DNA of 64,000 nt from Acetobacter pasteurianus subsp. pasteurianus LMG 1262 = NBRC 106471 (GCF_000285275.1 NZ_CADO01000004.1:45969-109968); one strand, 5' to 3'; positions 39,851-50,301 are shown, counted from the stretch's first letter. Notes: generated from the letters alone by a model not told the origin. Program-made: numbers and translations.

Positions 39851-40447
39851 ATGATCCTTCTGATCGACAATTATGATAGCTTCACCTTCAACCTCGTTCA
39901 CTACTTGGGTGAACTGGGTGTGCAGTGTGACGTACGCCGCAATGATACCCTGAGTGTGGAAGATGCTCTGGCCCTCAAGCCAGAAGCCATTGTGCTTTCT
40001 CCCGGTCCATGTTCCCCCAATGAAGCAGGCATTTGCTGTGATCTGATATCTGCCGCAGCCGGTAAGGTGCCTGTTTTTGGGGTGTGCTTGGGGCATCAGG
40101 CCATTGGGCAGGTGTTTGGCGCAGAAGTCGTACGCGCACCTACGCCCATGCACGGCAAGGTGAGCCCCGTTTTCCATAACGGGCAAGATGTTTTTGCAGG
40201 GCTACCCAACCCATTCAATGCCACGCGCTACCATAGCCTCACGCTTGAACCCGCCAGCATTCCAGATGCTCTGGAAGTTACGGCATGGACAGAAGATGGC
40301 GTGATTATGGGCGTGCGCCACCGGCAGTATCCTATTTCGGGCGTGCAGTTCCACCCAGAAAGCATTGCCTCGGAATATGGCCACGATCTGATGAAAAACT
40401 TTCTTTCCATCGCTGCTGCCTGGAAAGAAAAACAGGCCGTTGCCTGA
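39851..40447 (+). CDS. trpG: Anthranilate synthase component II (glutamine amidotransferase)
   Basis: 198 residues, class I amidotransferase: [16 protein letters not shown], oxyanion [10 protein letters not shown], the nucleophile in [11 protein letters not shown] and the catalytic His/Glu in [13 protein letters not shown]. It supplies ammonia to TrpE and may also serve PabB. Its stop overlaps the trpD start by one base (TGATG). Confidence 0.96.
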   Translation: MILLIDNYDSFTFNLVHYLGELGVQCDVRRNDTLSVEDALALKPEAIVLSPGPCSPNEAGICCDLISAAAGKVPVFGVCLGHQAIGQVFGAEVVRAPTPMHGKVSPVFHNGQDVFAGLPNPFNATRYHSLTLEPASIPDALEVTAWTEDGVIMGVRHRQYPISGVQFHPESIASEYGHDLMKNFLSIAAAWKEKQAVA

Positions 40448-41559
40448 TGTCTGTTACCACTCAGGAGACCACGTCTCAGCAGGCAGGTGAACAGTTTTTT
40501 TCCTCCATTCTGGCGCGCGTTGCTGAGGGACAAGCACTCAGCGCAGCCGAAGCAGAAGCCGCTTTTGGCGTGATTATGGATGGCCTGATTGCGCCAGAGC
40601 GCATTGCGGCTTTTCTTATGGCCTTACGCGTGCGCGGTGAAACGCAGGAAGAACTGCTTGGTGGTGTAACAGCCTTACGGGCCCGTATGCACAGCGTGCC
40701 CGCCATGCCTGCCGATACAATAGATGTATGCGGCACCGGCGGAGACAATTACGGCACGTTGAATGTATCCACCGCTGTGGCCTTTGTGTTGGGTGCGCTT
40801 GGTGTGCCTGTTGCCAAACATGGCAACAGGGCCATTTCCTCCCGGTCCGGCGCGTCTGATGTGCTGGCCGCGCTGAGTGTGCCGCTTTCTGCCCAAGCTG
40901 AAGTTCTGGCGGAGCAGATGCAGGCGCATAAGGCCATCTTTTTGTCTGCCCCGCATCATCATCCCGCTATGCGTTTTGCGGCTCCGGTGCGTAAAGCCCT
41001 TGGGGTGCGCACGCTGTTTAACTTGATGGGGCCTTTGGTAAACCCGGCAGGTGTTAAACGGCAGCTTGTGGGTGTGTTCTCACCCGCATGGCTAGAGCCG
41101 ATGGTCAATGTGCTCAAAAATCTGGGCTCCCAGAAAGTCTGGGCCGTGTGCGGCCTGCCATCAGACGGGCAGGGCGGTATTGATGAAATTACACTGGCTG
41201 GCCCAACACAGGTTGTAGCGCTAGAAGATGGTGCCATCTGCCCGTTTTCCATTACGCCGGAAATGGCTGGCCTTGCCCATGCCCCCGTTAGCACCATATT
41301 GGGGGGAGATGCCCAATATAATGCACAAGCTCTGGAAGCTTTGTTGCATGGCGCACCCGGGGCATATCGTGATACAGTGGTTTTGAACGCCGCCTGCGCA
41401 CTCCATGTGGCAGGGCGGGTAACACTCCTGCGGGACGGACGCATTGATCCGCAGGCCTTGCGGGAAAGTGTGGTACAGGCCGCACGCCCACTGGATGATG
41501 GCACGGCTCTGGCAGTGCTGAATGGTTTGCGCGCTTCCGCCCCGGATGCACGCGCCTGA
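40447..41559 (+). CDS. trpD: Anthranilate phosphoribosyltransferase
   Basis: 370 residues. The PRPP-binding glycine motif is DVCGTGGDN, followed by NVSTAVAFVLGALG and KHGNRAISS, then the anthranilate region HHPAMRFAAPVRKALG. ATG 40447 overlaps the trpG stop; the open frame upstream of it is antisense-free trpG sequence in another frame, so it was excluded. Confidence 0.97.
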   Translation: MSVTTQETTSQQAGEQFFSSILARVAEGQALSAAEAEAAFGVIMDGLIAPERIAAFLMALRVRGETQEELLGGVTALRARMHSVPAMPADTIDVCGTGGDNYGTLNVSTAVAFVLGALGVPVAKHGNRAISSRSGASDVLAALSVPLSAQAEVLAEQMQAHKAIFLSAPHHHPAMRFAAPVRKALGVRTLFNLMGPLVNPAGVKRQLVGVFSPAWLEPMVNVLKNLGSQKVWAVCGLPSDGQGGIDEITLAGPTQVVALEDGAICPFSITPEMAGLAHAPVSTILGGDAQYNAQALEALLHGAPGAYRDTVVLNAACALHVAGRVTLLRDGRIDPQALRESVVQAARPLDDGTALAVLNGLRASAPDARA

Positions 41560-41576
41560 GACATGACAGGATAATC

Positions 41577-42443
41577 ATGAACGATACACCACTCGCGTCC
41601 TCGGCAGCTTCTGCTTCGGACACTCTTGCCAGCAAGATTGACGAACTGCCGGATGTTCTCTCCCGCATCTGCGCACGCACCAAGCTGGAAGTTGAACATC
41701 GCTCCACCCTGATGTCCCTTAAGGAAATCACGGCAAAAGCGCAGGAAACCAAAGAGGCACCGCGCGGGTTTGGCCGGGCGCTGAAGGAAAAAGCTGCGGA
41801 CCGGGCCGTTGGCCTGATTGCAGAAATCAAGAAGGCTTCTCCTTCTGCCGGCATCCTGCGTGAAACCTATGATCCCGCAGAAATTGCCGCAGAATATGAG
41901 CAAGCCGGTGCAGCCTGTATTTCCGTGCTGACCGAAAGCTCCTGCTTTCATGGGGATAACGAAGATCTGGGCAAGGCGCGGGCTGCATGCTCCCTTCCAG
42001 TTCTGCGCAAGGATTTTATCCTTGATCCGTGGCAGGTTTATGAAAGCCGCATGATCGGGGCAGATTGCATTCTGCTGATTATGTCCATTCTGTCCGATGA
42101 AATGGCGCTGGAACTGGTTGACCATGCCAAAGGGCTGGATATGGATGTGCTGGTAGAAGTGCATGATGAGGAAGAACTCAACCGCGCCCTTGCGCTGGAT
42201 ACCTTCCTGATCGGTATCAACAACCGCAACCTCAAAACACTTCAAACCAGCTTAGACACCACGCGGGAGCTTTCTCCGCTTGTGCCGCCAGATCGGATTA
42301 TCGTGTCTGAAAGCGGCATCAAAACGCATGAAGATATCGTGCAGCTTTCCAGCATCGGTGTAACAGGCTTTCTGGTGGGTGAATCCCTCCTGCGAGATCC
42401 TCACCCGGGCGATGCCGCCAAAAAACTTCTGGGGCTGGCCTAA
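41577..42443 (+). CDS. trpC: Indole-3-glycerol phosphate synthase
   Basis: 288 residues, TIM barrel: [16 protein letters not shown] with the catalytic lysine, [23 protein letters not shown] and the phosphate-binding VSESGI and GFLVGESLL. The N-terminus is about 15 residues longer than usual and rich in S/A. There is no trpF fusion. It is followed by moaC after one base. Confidence 0.97.
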   Translation: MNDTPLASSAASASDTLASKIDELPDVLSRICARTKLEVEHRSTLMSLKEITAKAQETKEAPRGFGRALKEKAADRAVGLIAEIKKASPSAGILRETYDPAEIAAEYEQAGAACISVLTESSCFHGDNEDLGKARAACSLPVLRKDFILDPWQVYESRMIGADCILLIMSILSDEMALELVDHAKGLDMDVLVEVHDEEELNRALALDTFLIGINNRNLKTLQTSLDTTRELSPLVPPDRIIVSESGIKTHEDIVQLSSIGVTGFLVGESLLRDPHPGDAAKKLLGLA

Positions 42444-42444
42444 C

Positions 42445-42921
42445 GTGCCCTCTCCAGCACTCACACATCTGGATGCGGCAGGGCATGCGCATATGGTGGA
42501 TGTTTCCGCCAAGGCTGCCACACGTCGCAAGGCTGTTGCCACCGGGGCAATTATTATGCAGCCCCAAACACTGGAAATGATCCTTTCAGGCGCGGCCCCA
42601 AAAGGTGATGTTCTGGCAACGGCCCGTATTGCTGGCATTATGGCCGCCAAAAAAACAGCAGATATTATCCCGCTCTGCCATCCGCTTAGCCTGAGCAGTG
42701 TTACTGTAGATCTGGCGCCGAATGATAACAGGATCGAGATTACCGCAACTGTTACAACAACCGGCGCAACCGGGGTGGAAATGGAAGCGTTAACCGCCGT
42801 GTCTGCCGCGGCCCTTACACTTTACGATATGTGCAAAGCAGTTGACCGCGGCATGCAGATAGAAAATATAAAGCTCCTCCACAAAAGTGGAGGGCGCTCA
42901 GGAGACTACAACGCTGCATAA
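42445..42921 (+). CDS. moaC: Cyclic pyranopterin monophosphate synthase
   Basis: 158 residues; second step of molybdenum cofactor synthesis. [54 protein letters not shown] and the C-terminal SGGRSGDY are family hallmarks. GTG 42445 was chosen because LTHLDAAG, conserved in MoaC, lies before the first ATG. In many alphaproteobacteria moeA and lexA follow; here the run ends. Confidence 0.95.
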   Translation: MPSPALTHLDAAGHAHMVDVSAKAATRRKAVATGAIIMQPQTLEMILSGAAPKGDVLATARIAGIMAAKKTADIIPLCHPLSLSSVTVDLAPNDNRIEITATVTTTGATGVEMEALTAVSAAALTLYDMCKAVDRGMQIENIKLLHKSGGRSGDYNAA

Positions 42922-42959
42922 TGAATCACGCGAAACACCATGCGGTTTTACTGGAGCTT

Positions 42960-42976
42960 TAGGAAATACCTAAATA
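42960..42976. promoter_or_regulatory. Small inverted repeat upstream of pdhA
   Basis: TTTAGG-AAATA-CCTAAA (perfect 6-bp arms) lies in the 127-base gap between moaC and pdhA. It could be the 3' hairpin of the trp-moaC transcript or an operator for pdhA; nothing in the sequence decides. Confidence 0.3.
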
Positions 42977-43048
42977 TCCGGAAACTGATGCCGCTGTTAC
43001 GCACCATTTATTACGAACTGTTTACATATCGCAGAAGGTTCATCACGC

Positions 43049-44059
43049 ATGGGAACGAACGCCAAACAGGTCGGTAAGGCAGGAAATAACGGTCCTTCCT
43101 TAACACGAGACCAGTTTCTTAAAGCCTACTATGACATGCTTCTGATCCGCCGCTTTGAAGAAAAAGCCGGGCAACTTTACGGCATGGGCCTGATTGGCGG
43201 TTTCTGCCACTTGTATATTGGGCAAGAAGCTGTGGTGGTTGGTATCCAGATGAGCCTGAAAGATGGCGATAAGCTGATTACATCTTACCGAGACCATGGG
43301 CAGATGCTGGTGGCTGGCATGACCCCCCGTGGCGTGATGGCAGAGCTTACGGGCCGTTCTACCGGGTATTCCCACGGTAAGGGTGGCTCCATGCATATGT
43401 TCTCCCGCGAGAAGAACTTTTACGGTGGCCACGGCATTGTTGGCGCTCAGGTTTCTTTGGGTATCGGGCTGGCATTTGCCAACAAATACCGTGATACGGA
43501 TGAAGTTTCCGTAGCTTATTTTGGTGATGGCGCAGCCAACCAGGGTCAGGTTTACGAAAGCTTCAACCTGGCTGCTCTGCTCAAGCTCCCCTGTATTTTT
43601 GTTATTGAAAACAACCGTTACGGCATGGGCACCGCTGTTGAGCGGGCATCTGCATCGCACGAACTCTACAAAAATGGCGAGCCATGGGGCATTCCCGGCA
43701 AGCGGGTGGATGGCATGGATGTTGCCGCCGTATATGCGGCAGCAGAAGAAGCCGTAAAGCATTGCCGTGAAGGGAAGGGGCCTTACCTGCTGGAGATGAT
43801 GACATACCGCTATCGCGGCCATTCCATGTCTGACCCGGCAAAATACCGCACGCGAGATGAGGTGGATGAAGTCCGCAAAACGCGTGATCCTATTGAACAC
43901 GTTAAACACATCCTGCTGGATTCTGGCGTGACAGAAGCAGAACTGAAAACCATGGAAACCGAGATCAAGGGCATCGTGAACGACTCTGCGGAATTTGCGC
44001 AGACCAGCCCGGAACCAGATCCGGCCGAACTTTATACGGATGTTGTTCTGGAGGCTTGA
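43049..44059 (+). CDS. pdhA: Pyruvate dehydrogenase E1 component, alpha subunit
   Basis: 336 residues. The thiamine diphosphate motif runs from [12 protein letters not shown] to [11 protein letters not shown]; the phosphorylation-loop-like [15 protein letters not shown] is present, and [15 protein letters not shown] lines the active site. With PdhB it decarboxylates pyruvate. It starts the pdhA-pdhB-pdhC-lpdA-lipA series. Confidence 0.97.
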   Translation: MGTNAKQVGKAGNNGPSLTRDQFLKAYYDMLLIRRFEEKAGQLYGMGLIGGFCHLYIGQEAVVVGIQMSLKDGDKLITSYRDHGQMLVAGMTPRGVMAELTGRSTGYSHGKGGSMHMFSREKNFYGGHGIVGAQVSLGIGLAFANKYRDTDEVSVAYFGDGAANQGQVYESFNLAALLKLPCIFVIENNRYGMGTAVERASASHELYKNGEPWGIPGKRVDGMDVAAVYAAAEEAVKHCREGKGPYLLEMMTYRYRGHSMSDPAKYRTRDEVDEVRKTRDPIEHVKHILLDSGVTEAELKTMETEIKGIVNDSAEFAQTSPEPDPAELYTDVVLEA

Positions 44060-44067
44060 GCATAAAC

Positions 44068-44343
44068 ATGGCGACTGAAATTTTAATGCCCGCCCTTTCT
44101 CCTACCATGACAGAGGGCAAACTGGCCCGCTGGCTGAAAAAGGAAGGGGACGCTGTAAATAGCGGTGACGTTCTGGCCGAGATTGAAACCGACAAAGCCA
44201 CAATGGAAGTAGAAGCCATTGAAGAAGGTATTCTAGGCCGTATTCTTACAGCAGAAGGCACAGAAGGCGTTGCCGTTAACACACCTATCGCCATTCTGGT
44301 GGAAGAAGGTGAGGCAGTGCCAGATAACATCGACACGCCTAAA
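44068..44343 (+). repeat. Lipoyl-domain direct repeat, copy 1 (pdhB)
   Basis: 276 bases aligned without gaps to 45435-45710. I count 19 differences (about 93% identity) and the first 84 bases are identical. Most differences are at third codon positions. Confidence 0.95.
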
Positions 44344-45423
44344 AGTGCAGCTTCCGCAGAAGCTCTACCCGTAGCACAGCCTGTAGCCTCGGCCCCTGTA
44401 AGCGCGCCGGTATCTGCCCCTGTTGAAGAAGAAAAAGACTGGGGTGAGACGCAGGAAATCACTGTGCGTGAAGCGCTACGTGATGCTCTAGCCGCCGAAT
44501 TGCAGCGTGATCCAGACGTGTTCCTGATGGGTGAAGAAGTTGCCCAATATCAGGGTGCTTACAAAATCTCCCAAGGCCTGTTGCAGGAATTTGGCGAAAA
44601 GCGCGTAATTGACATGCCTATTGCTGAGCATGGCTTTACTGGCATGGCCGTGGGTGCTGCCCTTACTGGCCTCAAGCCCGTGGTGGAGTTCATGACCATG
44701 AACTTCTCCATGCAGGCTATTGACCACATCATCAATTCCGCAGCCAAAACGCTGTATATGTCTGGCGGCCAGATGGGGTGCCCCATTGTGTTCCGCGGGC
44801 CAAACGGCCCGGCATCTCGCGTGGGTGCACAGCATTCTCAGTGCTACGGTAGCTGGTACGCCCATGTTCCGGGCCTGAAAGTGGTTGTGCCTTGGTCTTC
44901 CGCCGATGCCAAAGGCCTGCTGCGCGCTGCTATCCGCGACCCGAACCCTGTTGTGGTGCTGGAAAACGAAATTCTTTACGGGCGCAAATTCCCATGCCCG
45001 ATTGATGAAGACTTCATTGTGCCCATCGGCAAGGCCAAGATCGAACGTACTGGCTCGGATGTTACAATTGTTGCGTTCTCCATTGCTGTCACCACGGCAC
45101 TGGATGCTGCGGCTGAGCTGGCCAAACAGGGTATTGAGGCAGAAGTTATCAACCTGCGCAGCCTGCGCCCGCTGGATACAGATACAATTGTAGAAAGCGT
45201 AAAGAAAACCAGCCGCTTGGTTACAGTAGAAGAAGGCTGGCCGTTTGCAGGCATTGGCGCAGAAGTTGCCATGCAGATAATCGAACATGCGTTTGATTGG
45301 CTGGATGCTCCACCGGCCCGTGTAACGGGTGTGGATGTGCCTATGCCGTTTGCCGCCAATCTGGAAAAACTGGCCCTGCCACAGCCTGAAGATGTGGTTA
45401 AAGCCGCACTTGGCCTGATGTGA
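44068..45423 (+). CDS. pdhB: Pyruvate dehydrogenase E1 beta subunit with N-terminal lipoyl domain
   Basis: 451 residues. Residues 1-80 form a biotinyl/lipoyl domain with the lipoylated lysine in [11 protein letters not shown] (Lys43), followed by an Ala/Pro/Val linker and the transketolase-like E1 beta ([41 protein letters not shown]). An E1 beta with its own lipoyl domain is typical of alphaproteobacteria. ATG 44068 is preferred to a TTG at 44056 that is too close to GGAGG. The first 84 bases are identical to pdhC. Confidence 0.96.
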   Translation: MATEILMPALSPTMTEGKLARWLKKEGDAVNSGDVLAEIETDKATMEVEAIEEGILGRILTAEGTEGVAVNTPIAILVEEGEAVPDNIDTPKSAASAEALPVAQPVASAPVSAPVSAPVEEEKDWGETQEITVREALRDALAAELQRDPDVFLMGEEVAQYQGAYKISQGLLQEFGEKRVIDMPIAEHGFTGMAVGAALTGLKPVVEFMTMNFSMQAIDHIINSAAKTLYMSGGQMGCPIVFRGPNGPASRVGAQHSQCYGSWYAHVPGLKVVVPWSSADAKGLLRAAIRDPNPVVVLENEILYGRKFPCPIDEDFIVPIGKAKIERTGSDVTIVAFSIAVTTALDAAAELAKQGIEAEVINLRSLRPLDTDTIVESVKKTSRLVTVEEGWPFAGIGAEVAMQIIEHAFDWLDAPPARVTGVDVPMPFAANLEKLALPQPEDVVKAALGLM

Positions 45424-45434
45424 GGGAATGACAG

Positions 45435-45710
45435 ATGGCGACTGAAATTTTAATGCCCGCCCTTTCTCCTACCATGACAGAGGGCAAACTGGCCCGCTGG
45501 CTGAAAAAGGAAGGGGACACCGTAAACAGCGGTGATGTTCTGGCCGAGATTGAAACCGACAAAGCCACAATGGAAGTAGAAGCCATTGAGGAAGGTATTC
45601 TGGGCCGCATCCTTATTCAGGAAGGCGCAGAAGGTGTTGCGGTCAACACACCTATCGCCATTCTGGTGGAAGAAGGTGAGGCGGTGCCAGATAACATCGC
45701 CACGCCTAAA
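45435..45710 (+). repeat. Lipoyl-domain direct repeat, copy 2 (pdhC)
   Basis: Second copy of the repeat at 44068-44343. Identity drops sharply after the lipoyl domain, where the linkers differ. Confidence 0.95.
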
Positions 45711-46679
45711 AACGTGGCGTCTGCTGAGCCAGCCCCTGTGCCGCAACCTGTTGCTTCTGCACCAGTGGCAGCGCAGGCCGCACCTGCACAGCGGGCAGAT
45801 AAGCCTGTTGGCCGGGTTGTGGCCTCTCCACTGGCGCGGCGCATTGCACGCCAGAAGAATATTGATCTGGCAGCCATTCAAGGCACTGGCCCAAATGGCC
45901 GTATTGTTAAACGGGATGTGGAAGCCGCTCTTAACAAAGCCCCAAGTGCAGGGCAGGTGGCTTCTGCCTTGCCTGCATCAGGTGGCAGCAGTGCGGTGCC
46001 GCACACCACTATGCGTAAGGTTATTGCACGCCGCCTGAGTGAATCCAAAGCCACCATTCCGCACTTCTATGTCTCCATAGATGTAGAACTGGATGCACTT
46101 CTTGCTTTGCGTGCGCAGCTTAATGCCATGTCTCCAGCAGAAGGGGCTGATGCCTTCAAGCTGTCTGTAAACGATATGCTCATTAAGGCTTCTGCCGTTG
46201 CCCTTAAGCAGGTCCCGGAAGTAAACGCGTCTTACACCGAAGATGCCATGATCCTGCACGAAGATGCAGATATCTCGGTTGCGGTTTCTCTGGATGATGG
46301 GCTGATCACGCCTATTGTCAAACAGGCAGACCGCAAGAGCCTGAAAGATATCAGTCAGGAAGCCAAGGATCTGATTGCCCGCGCCCGCGCTGGCAAGCTG
46401 AAGCCGGAAGAATTCCAGGGTGGCACGTTCTCCATCTCCAACATGGGGATGTACGGCGTGAAAGACTTTGCCGCCATTGTTAACCCGCCGCAGGCTGCCA
46501 TTCTGGCTATTGCAGCAGGTAAAAAACAGGCTGTGGTAAAAGGGAATGAGCTGGCTATTGCTACAGTCATGACCGTTACCCTCTCGGTGGATCACCGTGT
46601 GGTGGATGGTGCGGCGGCTGCGCGTTGGCTTTCTGCTTTCCGCACAGCGGTTGAATCTCCGCTTTCACTCGTTCTCTAA
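45435..46679 (+). CDS. pdhC: Pyruvate dehydrogenase E2, dihydrolipoyl acetyltransferase
   Basis: 414 residues. An N-terminal lipoyl domain (lysine in [11 protein letters not shown]) is followed by an Ala/Pro linker, a peripheral-subunit-binding domain ([17 protein letters not shown], with [14 protein letters not shown]) and the catalytic domain ending in the active-site [15 protein letters not shown]. It forms the core of the complex and transfers the acetyl group to CoA. It starts 11 bases after pdhB. Confidence 0.98.
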   Translation: MATEILMPALSPTMTEGKLARWLKKEGDTVNSGDVLAEIETDKATMEVEAIEEGILGRILIQEGAEGVAVNTPIAILVEEGEAVPDNIATPKNVASAEPAPVPQPVASAPVAAQAAPAQRADKPVGRVVASPLARRIARQKNIDLAAIQGTGPNGRIVKRDVEAALNKAPSAGQVASALPASGGSSAVPHTTMRKVIARRLSESKATIPHFYVSIDVELDALLALRAQLNAMSPAEGADAFKLSVNDMLIKASAVALKQVPEVNASYTEDAMILHEDADISVAVSLDDGLITPIVKQADRKSLKDISQEAKDLIARARAGKLKPEEFQGGTFSISNMGMYGVKDFAAIVNPPQAAILAIAAGKKQAVVKGNELAIATVMTVTLSVDHRVVDGAAAARWLSAFRTAVESPLSLVL

Positions 46680-46709
46680 CCGCACGGCTTTCTGAGGATC
46701 AGGCATATT

Positions 46710-48122
46710 ATGAGCCAGACTGATTTTGATATCATCGTTATTGGCGGTGGGCCGGGCGGTTATGTAGCGGCACTTCGGGCAGCACAGCTTAAGCTTTCCG
46801 TTGCAGTGGTGGAAGCCAACCACCTTGGGGGCATCTGCCTGAACTGGGGTTGTATTCCCACCAAGGCTTTGCTGCGTGCTTCCGAGATCAACCATCTACT
46901 GCATGATCTGGGCACATATGGCTTTAAAGCTGATGGCGTAAGCTTTGATTTTAAAGCAATTGTTGCACGGTCCCGTGCTGTTTCCAAACAGCTTGCATCT
47001 GGTGTGCAGCACCTGCTGAAAAAAGCCAAAGTTCCTGTTTTTAAAGGATTTGGCAAGCTGAATGGCGTTGCTGCTGGCGGTAAGCGCAAGGTGCTGGTGC
47101 AGCCGGAAAGTGGTGCACCACAAACCCTTACCGCCAAGCACGTTATTCTGGCTACAGGTGCACGTGCGCGTGCATTGCCGGGGCTGGAAGCAGACGGTAA
47201 GCTTGTCTGGTCTTACCGGGAAGCCTTGGTGCCAGATGAACTGCCCAAGCGGCTGCTCGTCATTGGGTCTGGCGCTATCGGTACGGAATTTGCTTCCTTC
47301 TATCGCAACATGGGTTCGGAAGTAACGCTGGTGGAAGTTGCGCCGCGTATTCTGCCCGTGGAAGACGAAGAAATCAGCGCCTTGGCCCGCAAGGAATTTG
47401 AAAAACAGGGCATGCGCGTTCTCACCAGCGCCAAGGTTGGGGCGCTGAAAAAGGGCAAGAACGATGTAACTGTGCCAGTGGAAGTAGGCGGCAAAACGGA
47501 AACCATTACCGTAGACCGCGTTATTTCTGCCGTGGGTATTGTCGGCAACGTTGAAAATATCGGGCTGGAAGGCACCAAGATCAAAGTAGACCGCACACAT
47601 GTGGTCACGGATGATCTGTGCCGCACGGGTGAACCCGGTGTTTACGCTATTGGTGACCTGGCAGGAGCCCCGTGGCTTGCACACAAAGCCAGCCATGAAG
47701 CTGTTATGTGTGTTGAAGCCATTGCTGGTAAAACCGTGCATCCTATTGATGTTACAAAAATTCCGGGCTGCACATACTGTCGGCCTCAGGTGGCTTCTGT
47801 TGGGTATACAGAAGCTCGTGCCAAGGAAGCCGGTTACAAGGTGCGCGTTGGCAAATTCCCGCTTATGGCTAACGGTAAAGCACTTGCCATGGGTGAGCCT
47901 GAAGGCATGGTGAAAACCGTATTTGATGCCCAGACAGGCGAACTGCTGGGCGCGCATATGATTGGTGCGGAAGTTACGGAAATGATCCAGGGCTTTGTGA
48001 TTGCCCGCACAGCAGAGCTGACTGAAGCCGAGCTGATGGAAACCATTTTCCCTCATCCCACCATTTCTGAATCCATGCACGAAGCCGTTCTGGCCGCTTA
48101 TGGCGGGGCGCTTCACTTCTAG
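46710..48122 (+). CDS. lpdA: Dihydrolipoyl dehydrogenase (E3)
   Basis: 470 residues of the pyridine nucleotide-disulfide oxidoreductase fold: FAD motif IGGGPGGYVAALRA, redox pair GGICLNWGCIPTKALL, NAD motif VIGSGAIGTEFASF, YAIGDLAGAPWLAHKA and the C-terminal HPTISES with the catalytic His/Glu. It reoxidises the lipoyl groups of the complex. It follows pdhC by 30 bases. Confidence 0.97.
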   Translation: MSQTDFDIIVIGGGPGGYVAALRAAQLKLSVAVVEANHLGGICLNWGCIPTKALLRASEINHLLHDLGTYGFKADGVSFDFKAIVARSRAVSKQLASGVQHLLKKAKVPVFKGFGKLNGVAAGGKRKVLVQPESGAPQTLTAKHVILATGARARALPGLEADGKLVWSYREALVPDELPKRLLVIGSGAIGTEFASFYRNMGSEVTLVEVAPRILPVEDEEISALARKEFEKQGMRVLTSAKVGALKKGKNDVTVPVEVGGKTETITVDRVISAVGIVGNVENIGLEGTKIKVDRTHVVTDDLCRTGEPGVYAIGDLAGAPWLAHKASHEAVMCVEAIAGKTVHPIDVTKIPGCTYCRPQVASVGYTEARAKEAGYKVRVGKFPLMANGKALAMGEPEGMVKTVFDAQTGELLGAHMIGAEVTEMIQGFVIARTAELTEAELMETIFPHPTISESMHEAVLAAYGGALHF

Positions 48123-48168
48123 TTTTGGTGTATCATCTCAAGGGTTTGATGTTGCCAAAGCACTATCT

Positions 48169-48206
48169 GGAGCGTTCCTGCCTTGACGCCACGACAGGAG
48201 CGTTCC
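48169..48206 (+). promoter_or_regulatory. Tandem GGAGCGTTCC boxes upstream of lipA
   Basis: GGAGCGTTCC occurs twice, at 48169-48178 and 48197-48206, 28 bases apart start to start. Each is itself nearly palindromic (GGA-CG-TCC symmetric). A -35-like TTGACG (48183-48188) lies between them. They could be paired operator half-sites for lipA; no known regulator is recognised. Confidence 0.4.
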
Positions 48207-48243
48207 AGTTCTGTGGTAACCCTTGGCAAAAGCGGGCAAAGAT

Positions 48244-49224
48244 ATGTCTATTCGCGTTGTGATTGATCATCGAACAGGAGGCAGCAGCCCCAACAAGCTG
48301 CGTCATCCAGAAAAAGCACACCGGCCAGACAACCCCATAGCCCGCAAACCGGACTGGATACGCGTTAAGGCACCTAACCACCCAGTTTACCACGAAACAC
48401 GCGCGTTGATGCGCAGCAACAAACTGGTAACCGTGTGTGAGGAAGCCGCATGCCCCAACATTGGGGAATGCTGGTCTCAGCGCCATGCCACCATGATGAT
48501 CATGGGGGAAATCTGCACCCGGGCCTGCGCTTTCTGCAATGTTACTACCGGCCTGCCGCATGCGTTGGATGCGGATGAACCCACCCGTGTGGCAGAAGCC
48601 GTGGCACGCCTTGGCCTACGGCATGTTGTTATTACATCGGTAGATCGGGATGATCTGGAAGATGGGGGCGCACACCATTTTGCCCGCGTTATTCACGCCA
48701 TCCGTGCAGCGGCACCAGAAACAACAATCGAAATCCTGACACCAGATTTTTTACGCAAAAAGAACGCGTTAGAAGTGGTTGTTGAAGCACGGCCTGATGT
48801 TTTCAACCACAATCTGGAAACCGTGCCACGCTTGTATCCGACCATTCGGCCGGGGGCGCGTTATTACCAGTCTCTGCGGTTATTGGATCGGGTTAAACAG
48901 CTTGATGCATCCATCTTTACCAAATCCGGGCTGATGCTTGGTTTGGGGGAAGAAAAAATGGAACTCGCTCAGGTCATGGATGATCTGCGCGTGGCAGATG
49001 TAGATTTTATTACAATGGGCCAGTATCTCCAGCCTACAGTCAAACATGCCCCAGTTGCACGTTTTGTTACCCCGGCAGAGTTTGAGGATTACGGCACAAT
49101 GGCACGCGTAAAAGGTTTTTTACAGGTAAGTTCCAGCCCGCTTACGCGCTCCTCCTACCATGCCGATGCCGACTTTGCCGCACTGCGTGATGCACGCAAT
49201 GCCCGCCTGAAGGAGGATCAGTAA
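48244..49224 (+). CDS. lipA: Lipoyl synthase
   Basis: 326 residues, radical SAM. It has the auxiliary cluster motif [12 protein letters not shown], the radical SAM motif CTRACAFC, and [15 protein letters not shown]. It inserts sulfur into octanoyl groups on lipoyl domains such as those of PdhB and PdhC just upstream. ATG 48244 is preferred over a TTG seven codons earlier. It overlaps the next gene by one base. Confidence 0.96.
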   Translation: MSIRVVIDHRTGGSSPNKLRHPEKAHRPDNPIARKPDWIRVKAPNHPVYHETRALMRSNKLVTVCEEAACPNIGECWSQRHATMMIMGEICTRACAFCNVTTGLPHALDADEPTRVAEAVARLGLRHVVITSVDRDDLEDGGAHHFARVIHAIRAAAPETTIEILTPDFLRKKNALEVVVEARPDVFNHNLETVPRLYPTIRPGARYYQSLRLLDRVKQLDASIFTKSGLMLGLGEEKMELAQVMDDLRVADVDFITMGQYLQPTVKHAPVARFVTPAEFEDYGTMARVKGFLQVSSSPLTRSSYHADADFAALRDARNARLKEDQ

Positions 49225-49712
49225 TGCCACAGCACGCAGAAAAGCGTGTTTTACCTTATCGCCCGGATCAGATTTTTGATCTTGTTGCCGATGTTGGCCA
49301 GTATCCCAAGTTTCTGCCTTGGTGTGTTGCATCCAAAGTGCGCACTCGCACCGCCACAGAACTTGTTGCGGACTTAACCATTGGTTTTGGCCCGTTCCGG
49401 GAAAGTTTTACATCGCGCGTGACTCTGGACCGTCCATCATCCATTACCGTTCGGTATGAGCGCGGGCCTTTTAGGTATTTGCGCAATATCTGGAAATTCA
49501 CAGCAACGCCTGAAGGCTGCCTTGTAGAGTTTTTTGTAGATTTTGAGTTTCGTTCACGCATTTTACAGGCGGCTATTGGTGTTGTGTTTACAGAAGCCAC
49601 ACGGCTGATGGTTTCTGCCTTTATCAAACGCGCGCGGGAAGTATACGGGCCGCCACAAACGCCAGTCACCAATACGGCAACAGCCTGTACCAGTGAGCAC
49701 CCCGCCACCTGA
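49224..49712 (+). CDS. RatA/Coq10-type START-domain protein
   Basis: 162 residues of the polyketide cyclase/START fold: VLPYRPDQIFDLVADVGQYP, FLPWCVASKV and the C-terminal helix AFIKRAREVYG. Relatives are Coq10 (ubiquinone-binding, needed for respiration) and RatA. The position behind lipA is conserved in alphaproteobacteria, where it is usually labelled a ubiquinone-binding protein. It starts inside the lipA stop (TAATG). Confidence 0.88.
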   Translation: MPQHAEKRVLPYRPDQIFDLVADVGQYPKFLPWCVASKVRTRTATELVADLTIGFGPFRESFTSRVTLDRPSSITVRYERGPFRYLRNIWKFTATPEGCLVEFFVDFEFRSRILQAAIGVVFTEATRLMVSAFIKRAREVYGPPQTPVTNTATACTSEHPAT

Positions 49713-49778
49713 GGGGGGAGTGGGTATTTTCTTTGGTTTATTCCTTTGTTTCGGTTGAAACCCTGCTTATGATGCATG

Positions 49779-49822
49779 CAGGCAATTTTCTGTAACCTGT
49801 TGTGGAATATGGGAATTGCCTG
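49779..49822 (+). promoter_or_regulatory. Leader inverted repeat before the His-rich protein gene
   Basis: CAGGCAATT (49779-49787) pairs with AATTGCCTG (49814-49822) across a 26-base loop, 40 bases before the ATG at 49862. The gap also contains a -10-like TATGAT (49768-49773). If transcription starts near 49780, this would be a 5' stem of the mRNA. Confidence 0.35.
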
Positions 49823-49861
49823 TGAAAAGGCGATTCAACCTTATTGAAGGAATATATCCAT

Positions 49862-50287
49862 ATGAAAAAACTTTTTGCGGCAGCTCTGCTGGCATCTTCT
49901 GCAACTCTGGCTGTTGCGCCAGCTATGGCTGCTGAAACCGCAACGCATCATGGCATGCATGCGCACCATCACCATGAACATTGCCTGAAAGGCAAATGTG
50001 CTGCAGGTGAAAAAGCCGCACAGAACAATGGTGATGCTGAAACAGCAGATCTGAACGCCAAAAGCCTGGCAGCTGCACAGAACAATCAGGTGCCTGCCAT
50101 TGCTGGCGCAGCTCCTGCCGTAACAGCTCCATCTGCACCGGCTCTTACTGCACCGGGCGTTTCTGCATCTGGCATTCCGGCTCCGGTCGCTGCAGGCACA
50201 GGCGTAAAAGCGCCAGCTCTGCCCACAGCGCCTACCGCTACGGTGCCAACAAATGCTCCGCTGCCGGCTCCTGTTCCTGTTCAGTAA
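49862..50287 (+). CDS. Secreted His-rich, Ala/Pro-rich protein of unknown function
   Basis: 141 residues. A standard signal peptide (MKKLFAAALLASSATLAVAP, cleavage after AMA) is followed by a histidine cluster HHGMHAHHHHEHCLKGKC that could bind metal ions, and then about 90 residues of low-complexity A/P/V/T sequence. No domain is recognised. A GAAGGA-type site lies 11 bases before the ATG. It is flanked by a hairpin upstream and a terminator downstream, so it is probably transcribed alone. Confidence 0.75.
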   Translation: MKKLFAAALLASSATLAVAPAMAAETATHHGMHAHHHHEHCLKGKCAAGEKAAQNNGDAETADLNAKSLAAAQNNQVPAIAGAAPAVTAPSAPALTAPGVSASGIPAPVAAGTGVKAPALPTAPTATVPTNAPLPAPVPVQ

Positions 50288-50301
50288 TTTGAACGTACGT
50301 G

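Noticed and set aside
46896..48116. 406-codon open frame antisense to lpdA
   Set aside because: Low-information composition with many H, N, C and F residues, typical of reversed coding sequence.
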